The notes under the pieces are model-generated. The model saw only the letters and a program-made list of their open reading frames with translations, was not told the origin of the DNA and did not search any database. The position numbers and the translations under genes were made by a program. This document shows positions 1 through 4,940 of a DNA stretch of 5,318 nucleotides, piece after piece. Position 1 is the stretch's first letter; each line of letters starts with the position of its first letter. This stretch comes from Bacillota bacterium (lineage in GTDB: Bacteria > Bacillota > Dethiobacteria > DTU022). The stretch is taken from the NCBI GenBank assembly GCA_012510305.1, contig JAAZIE010000146.1:1-5318 (forward strand), given 5' to 3'.

Positions 1-33
1 AAATACACCAGGCGCTCTCTCTAACCGCAACCC

Positions 34-68
34 GGCCGGTAGAGACTCTTCGCTGCACTCGGGGTGAC
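34..68. repeat. 35-base interspersed repeat, copy 1
   Basis: This element starts GGCCGGTAGAGAC and ends CTCGGGGTGAC. It matches the copy at 333-367 at 33 of 35 positions; the differences are T/C within the ACTCTT/ACCCTT block and A/G within GCACTC/GCGCTC. The element can fold weakly through ACCC and GGGT. It resembles the family of short 'TTCGCTGCGCTC...TGAC' elements I recall being scattered between genes in various bacteria. That recollection is not checked here. It is preceded by CTCTAACC, as is copy 2 at a similar distance. Confidence 0.8.
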
Positions 69-163
69 CGTGAAAAAGTCAGGGTTACGTTTAAAGGAAG
101 CGAGAGGTGGATGCGAGCTATCTGATGACCCCGGGCCCTCCCATTTACGGTTTAAGGACCCTT

Positions 164-193
164 TACACGTGTAGACGTTTTATTTACACTGTA
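164..193. promoter_or_regulatory. Pair of TACA-TGTA palindromes (possible operator)
   Basis: TACACGTGTA (164-173, perfect) and TACACTGTA (185-193, one base shorter at the centre) have centres about 20 bases apart, roughly two helical turns. TACA-NN-TGTA is the core recognised by the CopY and BlaI/MecI repressor family. A plus-strand promoter-like pair overlaps them: TTTACA at 162-167, 17 bases, then TACACT at 185-190. No gene follows on the plus strand, so the assignment is weak. Confidence 0.25.
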
Positions 194-225
194 GCGTTAT
201 CTGTACGCCCCAAGATGCCTGGGCC

Positions 226-245
226 GGGCGACCCATGGGTCGCCC
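226..245. repeat. Perfect 20-base palindrome
   Basis: GGGCGACCCATGGGTCGCCC is self-complementary over its full length and is followed by CTACAG. An outer CTGTA (201-205) mirrors TACAG (247-251). The core may therefore descend from a longer inverted-repeat element whose left arm has been disrupted. I recall similar GGGCGACC...GGTCGCCC repeats as common intergenic elements in Clostridia. That is unverified here. Confidence 0.75.
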
Positions 246-295
246 CTACAGGTTTTCGTGTTAACCGGTGTGTTCAGTGAGAAGGCCTTGTCCCC

Positions 296-330
296 TCCCA
301 CCTCCAACTTCCCACCTCTAACCTCTAATC
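296..330. repeat. Degenerate heptameric tandem repeat
   Basis: Five units of seven bases run in phase: TCCCACC, TCCAACT, TCCCACC, TCTAACC and TCTAATC, with consensus TCYMAYY. On the other strand this reads as purine-rich RRTKRGA-like heptads. Units of the same type (TCTAACC then GCAACCC) also precede the first 35-base repeat at about 20-33. The heptads and the 35-base element therefore occur together twice. Confidence 0.65.
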
Positions 331-332
331 CA

Positions 333-367
333 GGCCGGTAGAGACCCTTCGCTGCGCTCGGGGTGAC
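333..367. repeat. 35-base interspersed repeat, copy 2
   Basis: This is the second, direct copy of the element at 34-68, in the same orientation and about 300 bases away. It carries the CCC/GGGG arms intact (ACCC...GGGGT), whereas copy 1 has ACTC in the left arm and would fold less well. It directly follows the heptamer tract at 296-330. Confidence 0.8.
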
Positions 368-439
368 GCTGTGGGGGGAAGCCTTTTAGCTCCCCCCCGA
401 CACAATAATCGTACAAAGCTTCCTTAAGTCCCTTCTAAT

Positions 440-472
440 GGGGCTGCTCTTGACAACTTTGGAGACAGCCCC
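440..472. other. Hairpin next to the rpsI terminator
   Basis: GGGGCTG (440-446) pairs with CAGCCCC (466-472). CTC (447-449) and GAG (462-464) extend the stem past a single bulged A, leaving a 12-base loop. No T tract follows on either strand. It lies 20 bases beyond the terminator T run and could be a remnant of another repeat or a structured 3' element of a neighbouring transcript. Confidence 0.45.
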
Positions 473-491
473 GCGGTTGGCCTCTGAAGAT

Positions 492-527
492 AAAAAAAGG
501 TGACAGGAGGTACGTCCCCCTGTCACC
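492..527 (-). terminator. Intrinsic terminator of rplM-rpsI
   Basis: GGTGACAGG (499-507) pairs perfectly with CCTGTCACC (519-527). After one A-C mismatch two further G-C pairs close a TACGT loop (511-515). On the minus strand the stem is followed at once by seven T (the A run at 492-498). This is a textbook Rho-independent terminator placed just after rpsI. There is no T tract on the plus-strand side, so it works in one direction. Confidence 0.95.
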
Positions 528-551
528 CCATGTAACCTCTGTCTCGCGGGA

Positions 552-944
552 TTAACGCTTGGAGAATTGTGGCGCGCGGCGGGCTTTTTTCAAGCCGTAT
601 TTCTTGCGTTCCTTCATCCGCGAATCGCGGGTCAGGTAACCGTTCCGCTTAAGCACGGCACGGTAGCTCGGTTCGGCCAGCACCAGCGCCCGGGCAATAC
701 CGTGGCGAATAGCGCCGGCCTGCCCGGAGAAACCGCCGCCATGAACCCTGGCAATAATATCAAAACGATCCAGGGTTTCAGTGGCCTCCAGCGGCTGACG
801 GACAATAAGTTTCAGCGTTTCCAGGCCGAAATACCGGTCCATCGGTTTCCCATTGATTGTAATTTGCCCGCTGCCGGGAATTAGCCGTATCCGGGCCACT
901 GATTCTTTTCGCCGCCCGGTAGCAATAAATTGTACTTTACTCAA
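552..944 (-). CDS. rpsI: Small ribosomal subunit protein uS9
   Basis: This is ribosomal protein uS9 of the 30S subunit head. Its C-terminal tail is known to reach the P-site tRNA. The 130-residue protein is full length, with the N-terminal ATGRRKESVARIRL (8-21), the central GGGFSGQAGAIRHGIARAL (69-87), LTRDSRMKERKKYGLKKARRAPQ, and the invariant C-terminus QFSKR ending in Arg130. The start codon is TTG at 944, not ATG. It is supported by AAGGAGG nine bases upstream and by the position of the first conserved residues. It overlaps the rplM stop in TTGAGTAA, so ribosomes ending L13 can restart here, which suits equimolar production. A strong intrinsic terminator begins 25 bases after its TAA stop. 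It is the last gene of the cluster. Confidence 0.97.
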   Translation of the reverse strand: MSKVQFIATGRRKESVARIRLIPGSGQITINGKPMDRYFGLETLKLIVRQPLEATETLDRFDIIARVHGGGFSGQAGAIRHGIARALVLAEPSYRAVLKRNGYLTRDSRMKERKKYGLKKARRAPQFSKR

Positions 945-1401
945 GAGCAGCTTCCTCCTTCATTGTATCCGGCCCTTCCCAGATCAAGGGTTTTTGTGCT
1001 TCATGGGGATGCTCTTCGCCGCGATATACACGCAGCTTCTTTAACATCGCCCTTCCCAGGCGATTGTGGGGCAGCATCCCTTTGACCGCAAGATAAATTG
1101 CTCTTTCGGGATTTTTAGCCATCATCGTTTCGTAGGTGGTCGTCTTCAGTCCGCCGGGGTAGCCGGAATGACGGTAATGTATTTTTTGTTCCAATTTTTT
1201 TCCCGTCAAGACCGCCTTGGCTGCGTTGAGCACAATGACGTGGTCCCCGGTGTCGATATGCGGCGTATAAATGGCCTTGTGTTTTCCCCTCAGCAACCGC
1301 GCTACTTCTGTGGCCGTCCGGCCCAGCGCGCGACCGGCGGCATCGATAATATACCAGCGGCGTTCGATCTGATGGGGTTTGGCCATGTAAGTATTCTGCA
1401 T
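937..1401 (-). CDS. rplM: Large ribosomal subunit protein uL13
   Basis: This is ribosomal protein uL13, an early-assembling protein of the 50S subunit. The 154-residue product shows the family pattern IERRWYIIDAAGRALGR (12-28), LLRGKHKAIYTPHIDTGDHV (36-55), the TGKKLEQKIHYRHSGYPGG block (66-84), and the signature VKGMLPHNRLGRAMLKKLRVYRGEEHPHEAQKP (106-138). The family commonly ends soon after HPHEAQKP at about 142-148 residues. Here a tail of about 16 residues follows, ending MKEEAALE. The bases of that tail contain the rpsI Shine-Dalgarno, and the gene overlaps rpsI by eight bases, so the two are translationally coupled. It has its own strong promoter. The leader is too short to hold an L13-type autoregulatory structure. 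Confidence 0.97.
   Translation of the reverse strand: MQNTYMAKPHQIERRWYIIDAAGRALGRTATEVARLLRGKHKAIYTPHIDTGDHVIVLNAAKAVLTGKKLEQKIHYRHSGYPGGLKTTTYETMMAKNPERAIYLAVKGMLPHNRLGRAMLKKLRVYRGEEHPHEAQKPLIWEGPDTMKEEAALE
954..960 (-). promoter_or_regulatory. rpsI ribosome-binding site inside rplM
   Basis: A perfect AAGGAGG on the minus strand lies nine bases before the TTG at 944. It sits wholly within the last codons of rplM, encoding part of the MKEEAALE tail. It supports the unusual TTG start of rpsI. Confidence 0.85.
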
Positions 1402-1408
1402 TACGTTT

Positions 1409-1415
1409 CCCCCTT
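1409..1415 (-). promoter_or_regulatory. Ribosome-binding site fixing the rplM start
   Basis: AAGGGGG on the minus strand lies seven bases upstream of the ATG at 1401. A second in-frame ATG exists five codons later (MAKPHQ...), but it has no Shine-Dalgarno at a suitable distance. The upstream ATG is therefore preferred. Confidence 0.75.
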
Positions 1416-1436
1416 ACTCCATTGGGCGCAAAACAA

Positions 1437-1465
1437 ATTGTAATACACCCTCCTGCTGCTGTCAA
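1437..1465 (-). promoter_or_regulatory. Strong sigma-A promoter of rplM-rpsI
   Basis: On the minus strand a perfect -35 TTGACA (1460-1465) is followed by exactly 17 bases and then TACAAT (-10, 1437-1442, five of six consensus bases). A T-rich stretch lies just upstream of the -35. Transcription would start near 1430, leaving an untranslated leader of only about 28-30 bases before the rplM ATG. This would let the L13/S9 pair be transcribed independently of the upstream genes. Confidence 0.85.
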
Positions 1466-1506
1466 GCAAAAGCAAAAATAACCCTTGAGACCCCGGATCA
1501 ATCTCG

Positions 1507-2247
1507 CTAATAGATCACTTTCTCCAAACAAAGCCCCTGCGGCGGCGCAGTGGGACCGGCTGCCTCGGGGCGCTCACCGGAGAGCGCCGCGGCTATATCT
1601 TCAGGCTCGAGCCTGCCCCGGGCTACCCGCAGCAGGCTCCCCACCAGCATCCGGACCATGCGATAAAGAAAACCGCTGCCTTCAAAGGTAAGCACGATGA
1701 TCTCCTTTTCGGGAAACTCGGCCAGGCCGGCGCGGTAAAGGGTCCGCACGGTGCTGCGGACGGAGCTGCCGGTTACCCTGAAAGCGCCAAAATCGTGAGT
1801 TCCTTCGACCAGCTTGGCTGCTCTTTCAGCCGATTGCCTGTCGAAAACCCCTGGAAAGTGATAGGCAAACCGGCGCCGCATCACCTGCGGATAGAAAGCC
1901 CGATCCAGCGTATAGCGGTAAACCTTCCCCTTTGCACTGGAGCAGGCATGAAAGCCCGGAGCAGCCGTTTCGGCTTTTAAAACCACGATATCCGGCGGCA
2001 GCAGAACATTTAGCGCCGCCGGCAGCTTGCTGCAGGGAATCTCAAAGGGGGCCCGGTAATGAACCACCTGTCCCAGCGCATGAACCCCCGCATCGGTGCG
2101 TCCGGCGCCGGTAACCCGCAGCGGTTCTTTGTAGATTACAGCCAGCGCTTTCTCCAGCTCGCCCTGGATCGTCGGTGCATTTTTTTGAACCTGGAAACCG
2201 CCGTAGCCGGTTCCATCATAGCTCACCTTGAGAGACAGATCACTCAT
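1507..2247 (-). CDS. truA: tRNA pseudouridine(38-40) synthase TruA
   Basis: TruA isomerises uridines 38, 39 and 40 in the anticodon stem-loop of many tRNAs to pseudouridine. The 246-residue protein is full length for the family. It has the N-terminal YDGTGYGGFQVQ block (10-21), the catalytic motif GAGRTDAGVHALGQ with the nucleophilic Asp at position 52, the conserved KVYRYTL (108-114), GTHDFGAFR (149-157), and the C-terminal EGSGFLYRMVRMLVGSL block (189-205). The ATG at 2247 gives the expected start MSDLSLKVSYDGT. Only a weak ribosome-binding site is visible (GAGTGAG about eight bases upstream). The gene lies 48 bases after ecfT, in the order ecfT-truA-rplM-rpsI that is widespread in Firmicutes. 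It is probably the last gene of the ECF transcript, since a strong promoter separates it from rplM, although no clear terminator follows it. Confidence 0.96.
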   Translation of the reverse strand: MSDLSLKVSYDGTGYGGFQVQKNAPTIQGELEKALAVIYKEPLRVTGAGRTDAGVHALGQVVHYRAPFEIPCSKLPAALNVLLPPDIVVLKAETAAPGFHACSSAKGKVYRYTLDRAFYPQVMRRRFAYHFPGVFDRQSAERAAKLVEGTHDFGAFRVTGSSVRSTVRTLYRAGLAEFPEKEIIVLTFEGSGFLYRMVRMLVGSLLRVARGRLEPEDIAAALSGERPEAAGPTAPPQGLCLEKVIY

Positions 2248-2265
2248 TTTTATCGCTCACTCTTC

Positions 2266-2286
2266 CCGGTCAGGAACCGGTTTTTT
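2266..2286 (+). terminator. Small terminator-like hairpin in the ecfT-truA gap, plus-strand sense
   Basis: CCGGT (2266-2270) pairs with ACCGG (2276-2280) around CAGGA. Six T (2281-2286) follow on the plus strand. This has intrinsic-terminator form but faces opposite to every gene here and has only five base pairs. It might stop antisense transcription, or it may be chance. Confidence 0.3.
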
Positions 2287-2295
2287 CAGGATGCC

Positions 2296-3090
2296 CTAAA
2301 GGCCGGTGAGTACAACCGCGGCCAGGGCTGCGCCGGCCAGCAGGAGAACCGCCCAATCGGCGGCGCGGATCTTTTCTTCATGCATCCGCGTCCGCGCGGC
2401 GCCGACACGGTAACCCCGCGCCTCCATGGCCAGGGCCAGCTCATCGGCCCTGCGAAAAGCGCCGATAAAAAGGGGCACCATCAGCGGGGCAAATTTGCGG
2501 GCCCGGCTGAAAAAACCGCCCTCAAAATCTGCACCGCGGGCCTGCTGCGCCCTGAGCAGGCGCTGGCTCTCCTCCGCAATCGTCGGTATAAAACGCAGGG
2601 CGATGCTCATAATGACGGCGATCTCCCCGGCGGGAAAGCCGAGGCGCCCCAGCGGCCTCATAAAATATTCCATGCCCTGGGCCAGGTCCAAAGGGGAAGT
2701 GGTCAGGGTGAGGAGCAGGGACATCAAAACAAGCCCCACCAGCCGGGCAATCATGAACAGCCCTGCGCTCACCCCCTCCTGCTCTATCGTCAGCGTTCCC
2801 AGGCGCAGCAGGACCACCCCGCCCTTGGTGAAAAAGAAATAGAGCACCGCGGTAAAAATAACAATATAGACGATGGGGCGAAGCCCGCCGACAAGGTAAC
2901 GAAAGGGAATCCGCACGGTGGCCACCGCTACCAGCAAAAGGATTAACAGCAAACCCAGCCCGGCAAAAGTCTGCAGCATAAACAGGATCACCAGAAAAAG
3001 AAGCAGCACCAGCAGCTTTATCCGCGGGCTCAACCGGTGCAGAAAGGAGCTGCCTGGAAGATAACGCCCCAGGGTAACGCTGTGGTTCAA
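2296..3090 (-). CDS. ecfT: ECF transporter transmembrane protein EcfT
   Basis: This is the membrane coupling subunit of the ECF transporter. It links the EcfA1/A2 ATPases to interchangeable S components. Of 264 residues, the N-terminus TLGRYLPGSSFLHRLSPRIKLL (6-27) matches the family start, although the usual LDPR reads LSPR here. Hydrophobic segments lie at about 24-57, 70-88, 110-130 and 243-262. The long cytoplasmic coupling helices carry the two hallmark Ala-Arg-Gly motifs: ARG at 184-186 (in RAQQARGADFE) and ARG at 224-226 (in AMEARGYR). These dock into the ATPase grooves. The start codon is TTG at 3090. Its choice is supported by AAGGTGG seven bases upstream (3098-3104) and by the TTGA overlap with the ecfA2 stop, a standard coupling arrangement. 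The gene ends in TAG, 48 bases before truA. Confidence 0.94.
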   Translation of the reverse strand: MNHSVTLGRYLPGSSFLHRLSPRIKLLVLLLFLVILFMLQTFAGLGLLLILLLVAVATVRIPFRYLVGGLRPIVYIVIFTAVLYFFFTKGGVVLLRLGTLTIEQEGVSAGLFMIARLVGLVLMSLLLTLTTSPLDLAQGMEYFMRPLGRLGFPAGEIAVIMSIALRFIPTIAEESQRLLRAQQARGADFEGGFFSRARKFAPLMVPLFIGAFRRADELALAMEARGYRVGAARTRMHEEKIRAADWAVLLLAGAALAAVVLTGL

Positions 3091-3950
3091 GGCCGGGCCA
3101 CCTTCTTTCGCCAGGCGTTGATCTCCCGCCGGGCTTCCTCGATGGAATAAAGCACCGGGGAGAAGGGAAGCCCCGCCGCGATCAGTTCGTGCATCAGGAG
3201 CATCACCGGAGGCAAGGAGAGGCCGCAGCGGTGCAGCTCCTCCGCTCGCGAAAATATCTCCCCCGGGGAGCCCTCCATCAGCAGCCCGCCCCGGTCAAGG
3301 ACCAGGTAATAATCGGCCAGCGAGGCGACCCGGTCCAGCCGGTGGGTTACCACGACCACGGTAAAGCCCGGGCGGCGGTTAAGCTGCTGCAGCAGGGCAA
3401 ACAGCTTGCGCTGCCCCGCCTGATCCAGGCCGGCGGTGGGTTCGTCCAAAAGAAGCAGCCGGGGCTGCATCGCCAGGACCGCCGCTATCGCTGCCAGGCG
3501 CTGCTGCCCGGCACTGAGCTGGAAAGGCGATCTTTGCAGCAGGGCCGGATCATCCAGGCCCACCTGCTGCAGCGCCTGCTCCACCCGTTCTTTCACTGTC
3601 CCGGGCGGCAGGGCAAAGTTGCGCGGCGCAAAGGCAATTTCGTCGTAAAGGGTTTCACAAAAAAATTGCCTTTCGGGTTCCTGGAAGACGAGGCCGACCC
3701 GGCGACGCAGCTCCCGCAGTTCGCGGCGCCGGTACTGCAGGCGCCGCCCGTCGATAAAAATAGCCCCTTCGGTGGGCCGGAGCAGTCCGCCCAAAAGCTG
3801 CAGCAGGGTTGATTTGCCCGATCCGGAAGGGCCCAGCAGCACGGTGAAGCTGCCCCGATCAATGCTCAAATCTATTTCTCGGAGCGCCTCTACCTTGAAA
3901 GAGGTTCCCGGCATGTAGGTATAGCTTAATTTTTTTGTGCATATAAGCAT
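3087..3950 (-). CDS. ecfA2: ECF transporter ATPase EcfA2 (CbiO family)
   Basis: This is the second ATPase of the ECF module and forms the EcfA1-EcfA2 heterodimer beneath EcfT. Over 287 residues it shows Walker A GPSGSGKST (40-48), Q-loop FQEPERQ (89-95; the F-Q-x-P-E-x-Q form marks EcfA2 rather than EcfA1), a signature reading LSAGQQR (145-151), Walker B LLLLDEP with E170, and H203 in VTH. Ala at the third signature position replaces the usual Gly of LSGGQ. The critical Ser and second Gly are kept, so activity is expected. The ATG at 3950 lies inside the end of ecfA1 (25-base overlap) and gives the expected N-terminus MLICTKKLSYTY. No good Shine-Dalgarno is well placed (GGGAG about 14 bases upstream). 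Translation probably depends on ribosomes finishing ecfA1. Confidence 0.95.
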   Translation of the reverse strand: MLICTKKLSYTYMPGTSFKVEALREIDLSIDRGSFTVLLGPSGSGKSTLLQLLGGLLRPTEGAIFIDGRRLQYRRRELRELRRRVGLVFQEPERQFFCETLYDEIAFAPRNFALPPGTVKERVEQALQQVGLDDPALLQRSPFQLSAGQQRLAAIAAVLAMQPRLLLLDEPTAGLDQAGQRKLFALLQQLNRRPGFTVVVVTHRLDRVASLADYYLVLDRGGLLMEGSPGEIFSRAEELHRCGLSLPPVMLLMHELIAAGLPFSPVLYSIEEARREINAWRKKVARP

Positions 3951-4777
3951 AGCTGCACGGCCAACTCCCGGTTATGTAGTATCCCCCCCGGCAGCGGCAT
4001 ACCGTCCCGGCGAAGCAGGTAGGCCAGCTCTCCTGCAGCGGTGCTGCCGAGGCCGAGGGATCGTAAAAGCGGCAGATCGCTTAATATATCATTGGGGGGG
4101 CCTTCTTTCAGCAAAAGTCCATTTTCCAAAAGAAGCACCCGCCCGGCCAGCGCAGCCTCTTCCGGGTAATGGGTCGCCTGGATCACGGTAATCCCCTGTT
4201 CCCGGTTCAGACGCTGCACTGCTTCCAGGAGCACCGCCTGGCCCGCCGGATCGAGCATAGCCGTGGGTTCATCCAGAAGCAGGCAGCGGGGACGCAGCGC
4301 CAAGAGTCCGGCCAGGGCCACTCTCTGCTTTTCACCGCCCGAGAGCTGATGCGGCGGGAAACCGGCCCGGTGGGCGATCCCCAAAAGTTCCAGGGCGGCC
4401 GCTACCCGGCGGCGAATCTCAGGCGGGGGCACAGCGCGGTTCTCCAGGCCAAAAGCGACATCTTCTTCCACCGTGGTGCCCACGATCTGGTTGTCGGGGT
4501 TTTGAAAAATCATGCCGCAGAGAGAACGGATCTGCGGAATGCAGTGATCGTCCGCCGTGGAGAGGCCGTCGACGAAAACCGCGCCCCCGGTGGGACGGAG
4601 CAGGGCGTTGAACTGTTTCAACAGCGTGCTCTTGCCCGATCCGTTTGCCCCCATCAGGGCGATATATTCACCCGCACATACTTCAAGGTCGATCTCTTTT
4701 AAAGCGGGGCGGGAGCTTTCGGGCTGCCCCGGGTAGACGAAGGTCAGTTTTTTTGTTTCCAACAGCACTGCAGCCAT
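3926..4777 (-). CDS. ecfA1: ECF transporter ATPase EcfA1 (CbiO family)
   Basis: This is one of the two cytoplasmic ATPases of the energy-coupling factor transporter. It pairs with EcfA2 and drives uptake of vitamins or metals through EcfT and a substrate-binding S protein. The 283-residue protein has all ABC ATPase elements: Walker A GANGSGKST (43-51), Q-loop in FQNPDNQ (91-97, typical of EcfA1), signature LSGGEKQ (145-151), Walker B CLLLDEP with catalytic E170, D-loop MLDPAG (174-179) and switch H203 in ATH. Length and the C-terminal extension are normal for the family. The ATG at 4777 is chosen because an in-frame TAG lies immediately upstream. GGGAGAGG lies 12 bases before it, a slightly long spacing. 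Its last 25 bases overlap ecfA2. The position after rplQ is the conserved location of the shared Firmicutes ECF module. Confidence 0.95.
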   Translation of the reverse strand: MAAVLLETKKLTFVYPGQPESSRPALKEIDLEVCAGEYIALMGANGSGKSTLLKQFNALLRPTGGAVFVDGLSTADDHCIPQIRSLCGMIFQNPDNQIVGTTVEEDVAFGLENRAVPPPEIRRRVAAALELLGIAHRAGFPPHQLSGGEKQRVALAGLLALRPRCLLLDEPTAMLDPAGQAVLLEAVQRLNREQGITVIQATHYPEEAALAGRVLLLENGLLLKEGPPNDILSDLPLLRSLGLGSTAAGELAYLLRRDGMPLPGGILHNRELAVQLCLYAQKN

Positions 4778-4819
4778 CTATCCAAAAGACCTCTCCCTGT
4801 TAAATTCGGACAGCCGCTT

Positions 4820-4849
4820 CTTCCCCCTTCCCCTCGGGGACGGGGGAAG
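4820..4849. other. GC-rich hairpin in the ecfA1 leader
   Basis: CTTCCCCC (4820-4827) pairs with GGGGGAAG (4842-4849). After one mismatch the pairing continues with TCCC and GGGA (4829-4832 with 4837-4840) around the four-base loop CTCG. That gives 12 base pairs with a single mismatch. No T tract follows on either strand, so it is not a standard terminator. It ends about 40 bases before the ecfA1 start codon and would form in the leader of the ECF transcript. It could act in mRNA stability or as a pause site. No known riboswitch class is recognised around it. Confidence 0.5.
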
Positions 4850-4872
4850 GCCGGTCAGAGCAAATAGCTACA

Positions 4873-4900
4873 ATATTACAAAATTGAGAGGGCTTGGCAA
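4873..4900 (-). promoter_or_regulatory. Candidate sigma-A promoter for the ECF genes
   Basis: On the minus strand a TTGCCA (-35, 4895-4900, five of six consensus bases) is followed after 16 bases by TAATAT (-10, 4873-4878, four of six). It overlaps the descending arm of the terminator-like stem and lies about 95 bases upstream of the ecfA1 start. This is a weak match chosen by eye. The ECF genes could equally be transcribed by read-through from rplQ. Confidence 0.3.
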
Positions 4901-4940
4901 GGCCCGCCCGCTGCGGTGCTGCTTGCTTCTCCTCTCAATT
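4882..4940 (-). terminator. Terminator-like stem-loop after rplQ
   Basis: A perfect 10-base inverted repeat, AATTGAGAGG at 4882-4891 and CCTCTCAATT at 4931-4940, encloses 39 bases. A shorter nested stem (GCAAG 4897-4901 with CTTGC 4922-4926) lies inside it. Read on the minus strand, the descending arm runs directly into a short T tract (AATTTTGT), as in an intrinsic terminator. It starts 42 bases after the rplQ stop, so it probably ends or attenuates the ribosomal operon. The loop is longer and the T tract weaker than in the terminator after rpsI. Partial read-through into the ECF genes is therefore plausible. Confidence 0.6.

Larger units (their letters stand above)
1..491. other. Gene-free, repeat-bearing intergenic region
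   Basis: No open reading frame with a credible start, ribosome-binding site or recognisable product is present on either strand, and no tRNA or rRNA signature is seen. The stretch is occupied by separately listed repeats and palindromes. Whether a gene begins to the left cannot be judged from this window. Confidence 0.7.

Noticed and set aside
1..367. Direct repeats as a possible CRISPR array
   Set aside because: There are only two copies, about 300 bases apart, with no regular repeat-spacer pattern and no cas genes.
450..478. TTGACA at 450-455 as a plus-strand promoter
   Set aside because: No -10-like hexamer lies 16-18 bases downstream, the site is inside the loop of a hairpin, and no gene follows on that strand.
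1115..1531. A 138-codon minus-strand frame overlapping rplM out of frame
   Set aside because: It would need to start inside truA and read through the rplM promoter and most of rplM in another frame. L13 is unambiguous there.
2059..2946. A 295-codon open frame on the plus strand opposite truA and ecfT
   Set aside because: It is antisense to two well-identified genes. Its translation is low-complexity (rich in Q, G, H, R, K) with no recognisable domain, as expected for a GC-rich shadow frame.
3189..3812. A 207-codon plus-strand frame opposite ecfA2
   Set aside because: Antisense shadow of a clear ATPase gene. It has no domain or ribosome-binding site, and its composition is typical of a reverse-frame artefact.
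4169..4702. A 177-codon plus-strand frame opposite ecfA1
   Set aside because: Antisense shadow, with no recognisable product and no initiation signal.
4882..4940. The long-loop stem as a T-box or riboswitch
   Set aside because: No T-box antiterminator core and no recognisable riboswitch motif are seen. The position after rplQ and the T tract fit a terminator better.
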